Assembly (NCBI RefSeq): GCF_018780565.1
Contig: NZ_JADMJN010000002.1
Span: forward strand, 620,001-684,000
Reading direction: 5' to 3'
Length of the DNA stretch: 64,000 nt
Origin: Rhodoferax sp.
GTDB lineage: Bacteria > Pseudomonadota > Gammaproteobacteria > Burkholderiales > Burkholderiaceae_C
Numbering within the stretch: position 1 is the first letter of the stretch; every line of letters begins with the position of its first letter. The position numbers were made by a program, and so were the translations under genes. The notes beneath the pieces are model-generated. The model was given only the letters and a program-made list of their open reading frames with translations. It ran no database searches and was not told the DNA's origin. Below, piece after piece: positions 63,962-64,000 of this stretch.

Positions 63962-64000
63962 ATGAGAGCCTACCGTGCTGCCGTGCTTCGTTTTGCCGAC
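63962..64000 (+). CDS. Start of a further gene, cut by the window end
   Basis: ATG 63962 opens a frame MRAYRAAVLRFAD that runs off the edge. The beginning is vaguely like that of guanine deaminases (KAYRxxLLxF), but 13 residues do not decide. Confidence 0.35.
   Translation, partial: MRAYRAAVLRFAD

Overview
The window looks like a chromosome segment of a high-GC betaproteobacterium, most likely Burkholderiales and probably Comamonadaceae-like. The reasons are the rpmB-rpmG, trxB, Crp-type regulator, ftsK-lolA and rarA housekeeping genes, many branched-chain-amino-acid-type (LIV) ABC transporters, a PEP-CTERM protein, tandem-TetR regulation of a beta-oxidation cluster, and overlapping ATGA/GTGA gene junctions. 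This placement is inferred from gene content only. No phage, transposase, integrase or CRISPR array was seen.

Layout. (1) 1-7251: a tightly packed + strand run: end of a LIV permease, two LIV ATPases, a thioredoxin-domain protein (CPTC), a UGSC-family selenoprotein with an in-frame UGA and a SECIS-like hairpin, then selA, selB and the selenocysteine tRNA gene selC. The Sec-insertion genes therefore sit beside one of their probable clients. (2) 7266-21413: a catabolic locus with an acyl-CoA ligase, a VOC protein, a TetR regulator, a CoxG-like protein, a three-subunit molybdenum hydroxylase, a tautomerase, a complete LIV transporter and an extra binding protein. One inverted repeat, ATTGACC-N4-GGTAAA(T/C), occurs in all three divergent intergenic regions of the locus and lies in likely promoter cores, so it looks like a single TetR regulon. 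(3) 21461-26969: rpmG, rpmB, trxB, a Crp-type regulator, ftsK, lolA. (4) 27006-32670: an accessory insert between lolA and rarA with a manganese-riboswitch-controlled GDT1-type exporter, a PEP-CTERM protein, a diguanylate cyclase, two convergent globins, a MocR regulator and a CinA-type amidase. (5) 32729-37583: rarA, then livHMGF without a binding protein. (6) 38055-43682: a dipeptide/nickel-type ABC transporter. (7) 43716-60445: a beta-oxidation locus: SDR, three-gene transport/hydrolase block, two acyl-CoA ligases, a tandem TetR regulator, two acyl-CoA dehydrogenases, a FadB-like protein, thiolase and a phosphotransferase-fold protein. (8) 60523-64000: glycerate 2-kinase, Crp-type regulator, PAS-GGDEF cyclase, CutA and the start of one more gene.

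The most notable item is the UGSC selenoprotein at 3257-3781. Ordinary gene calling would split it into two fragments at the UGA. Its GTG start overlaps the stop of the thioredoxin-domain gene, so the two are probably a translationally coupled redox pair whose substrate is unknown and may be linked to the LIV transporter upstream. The second most notable item is the three-site TetR regulon around an uncharacterised molybdenum hydroxylase pathway.
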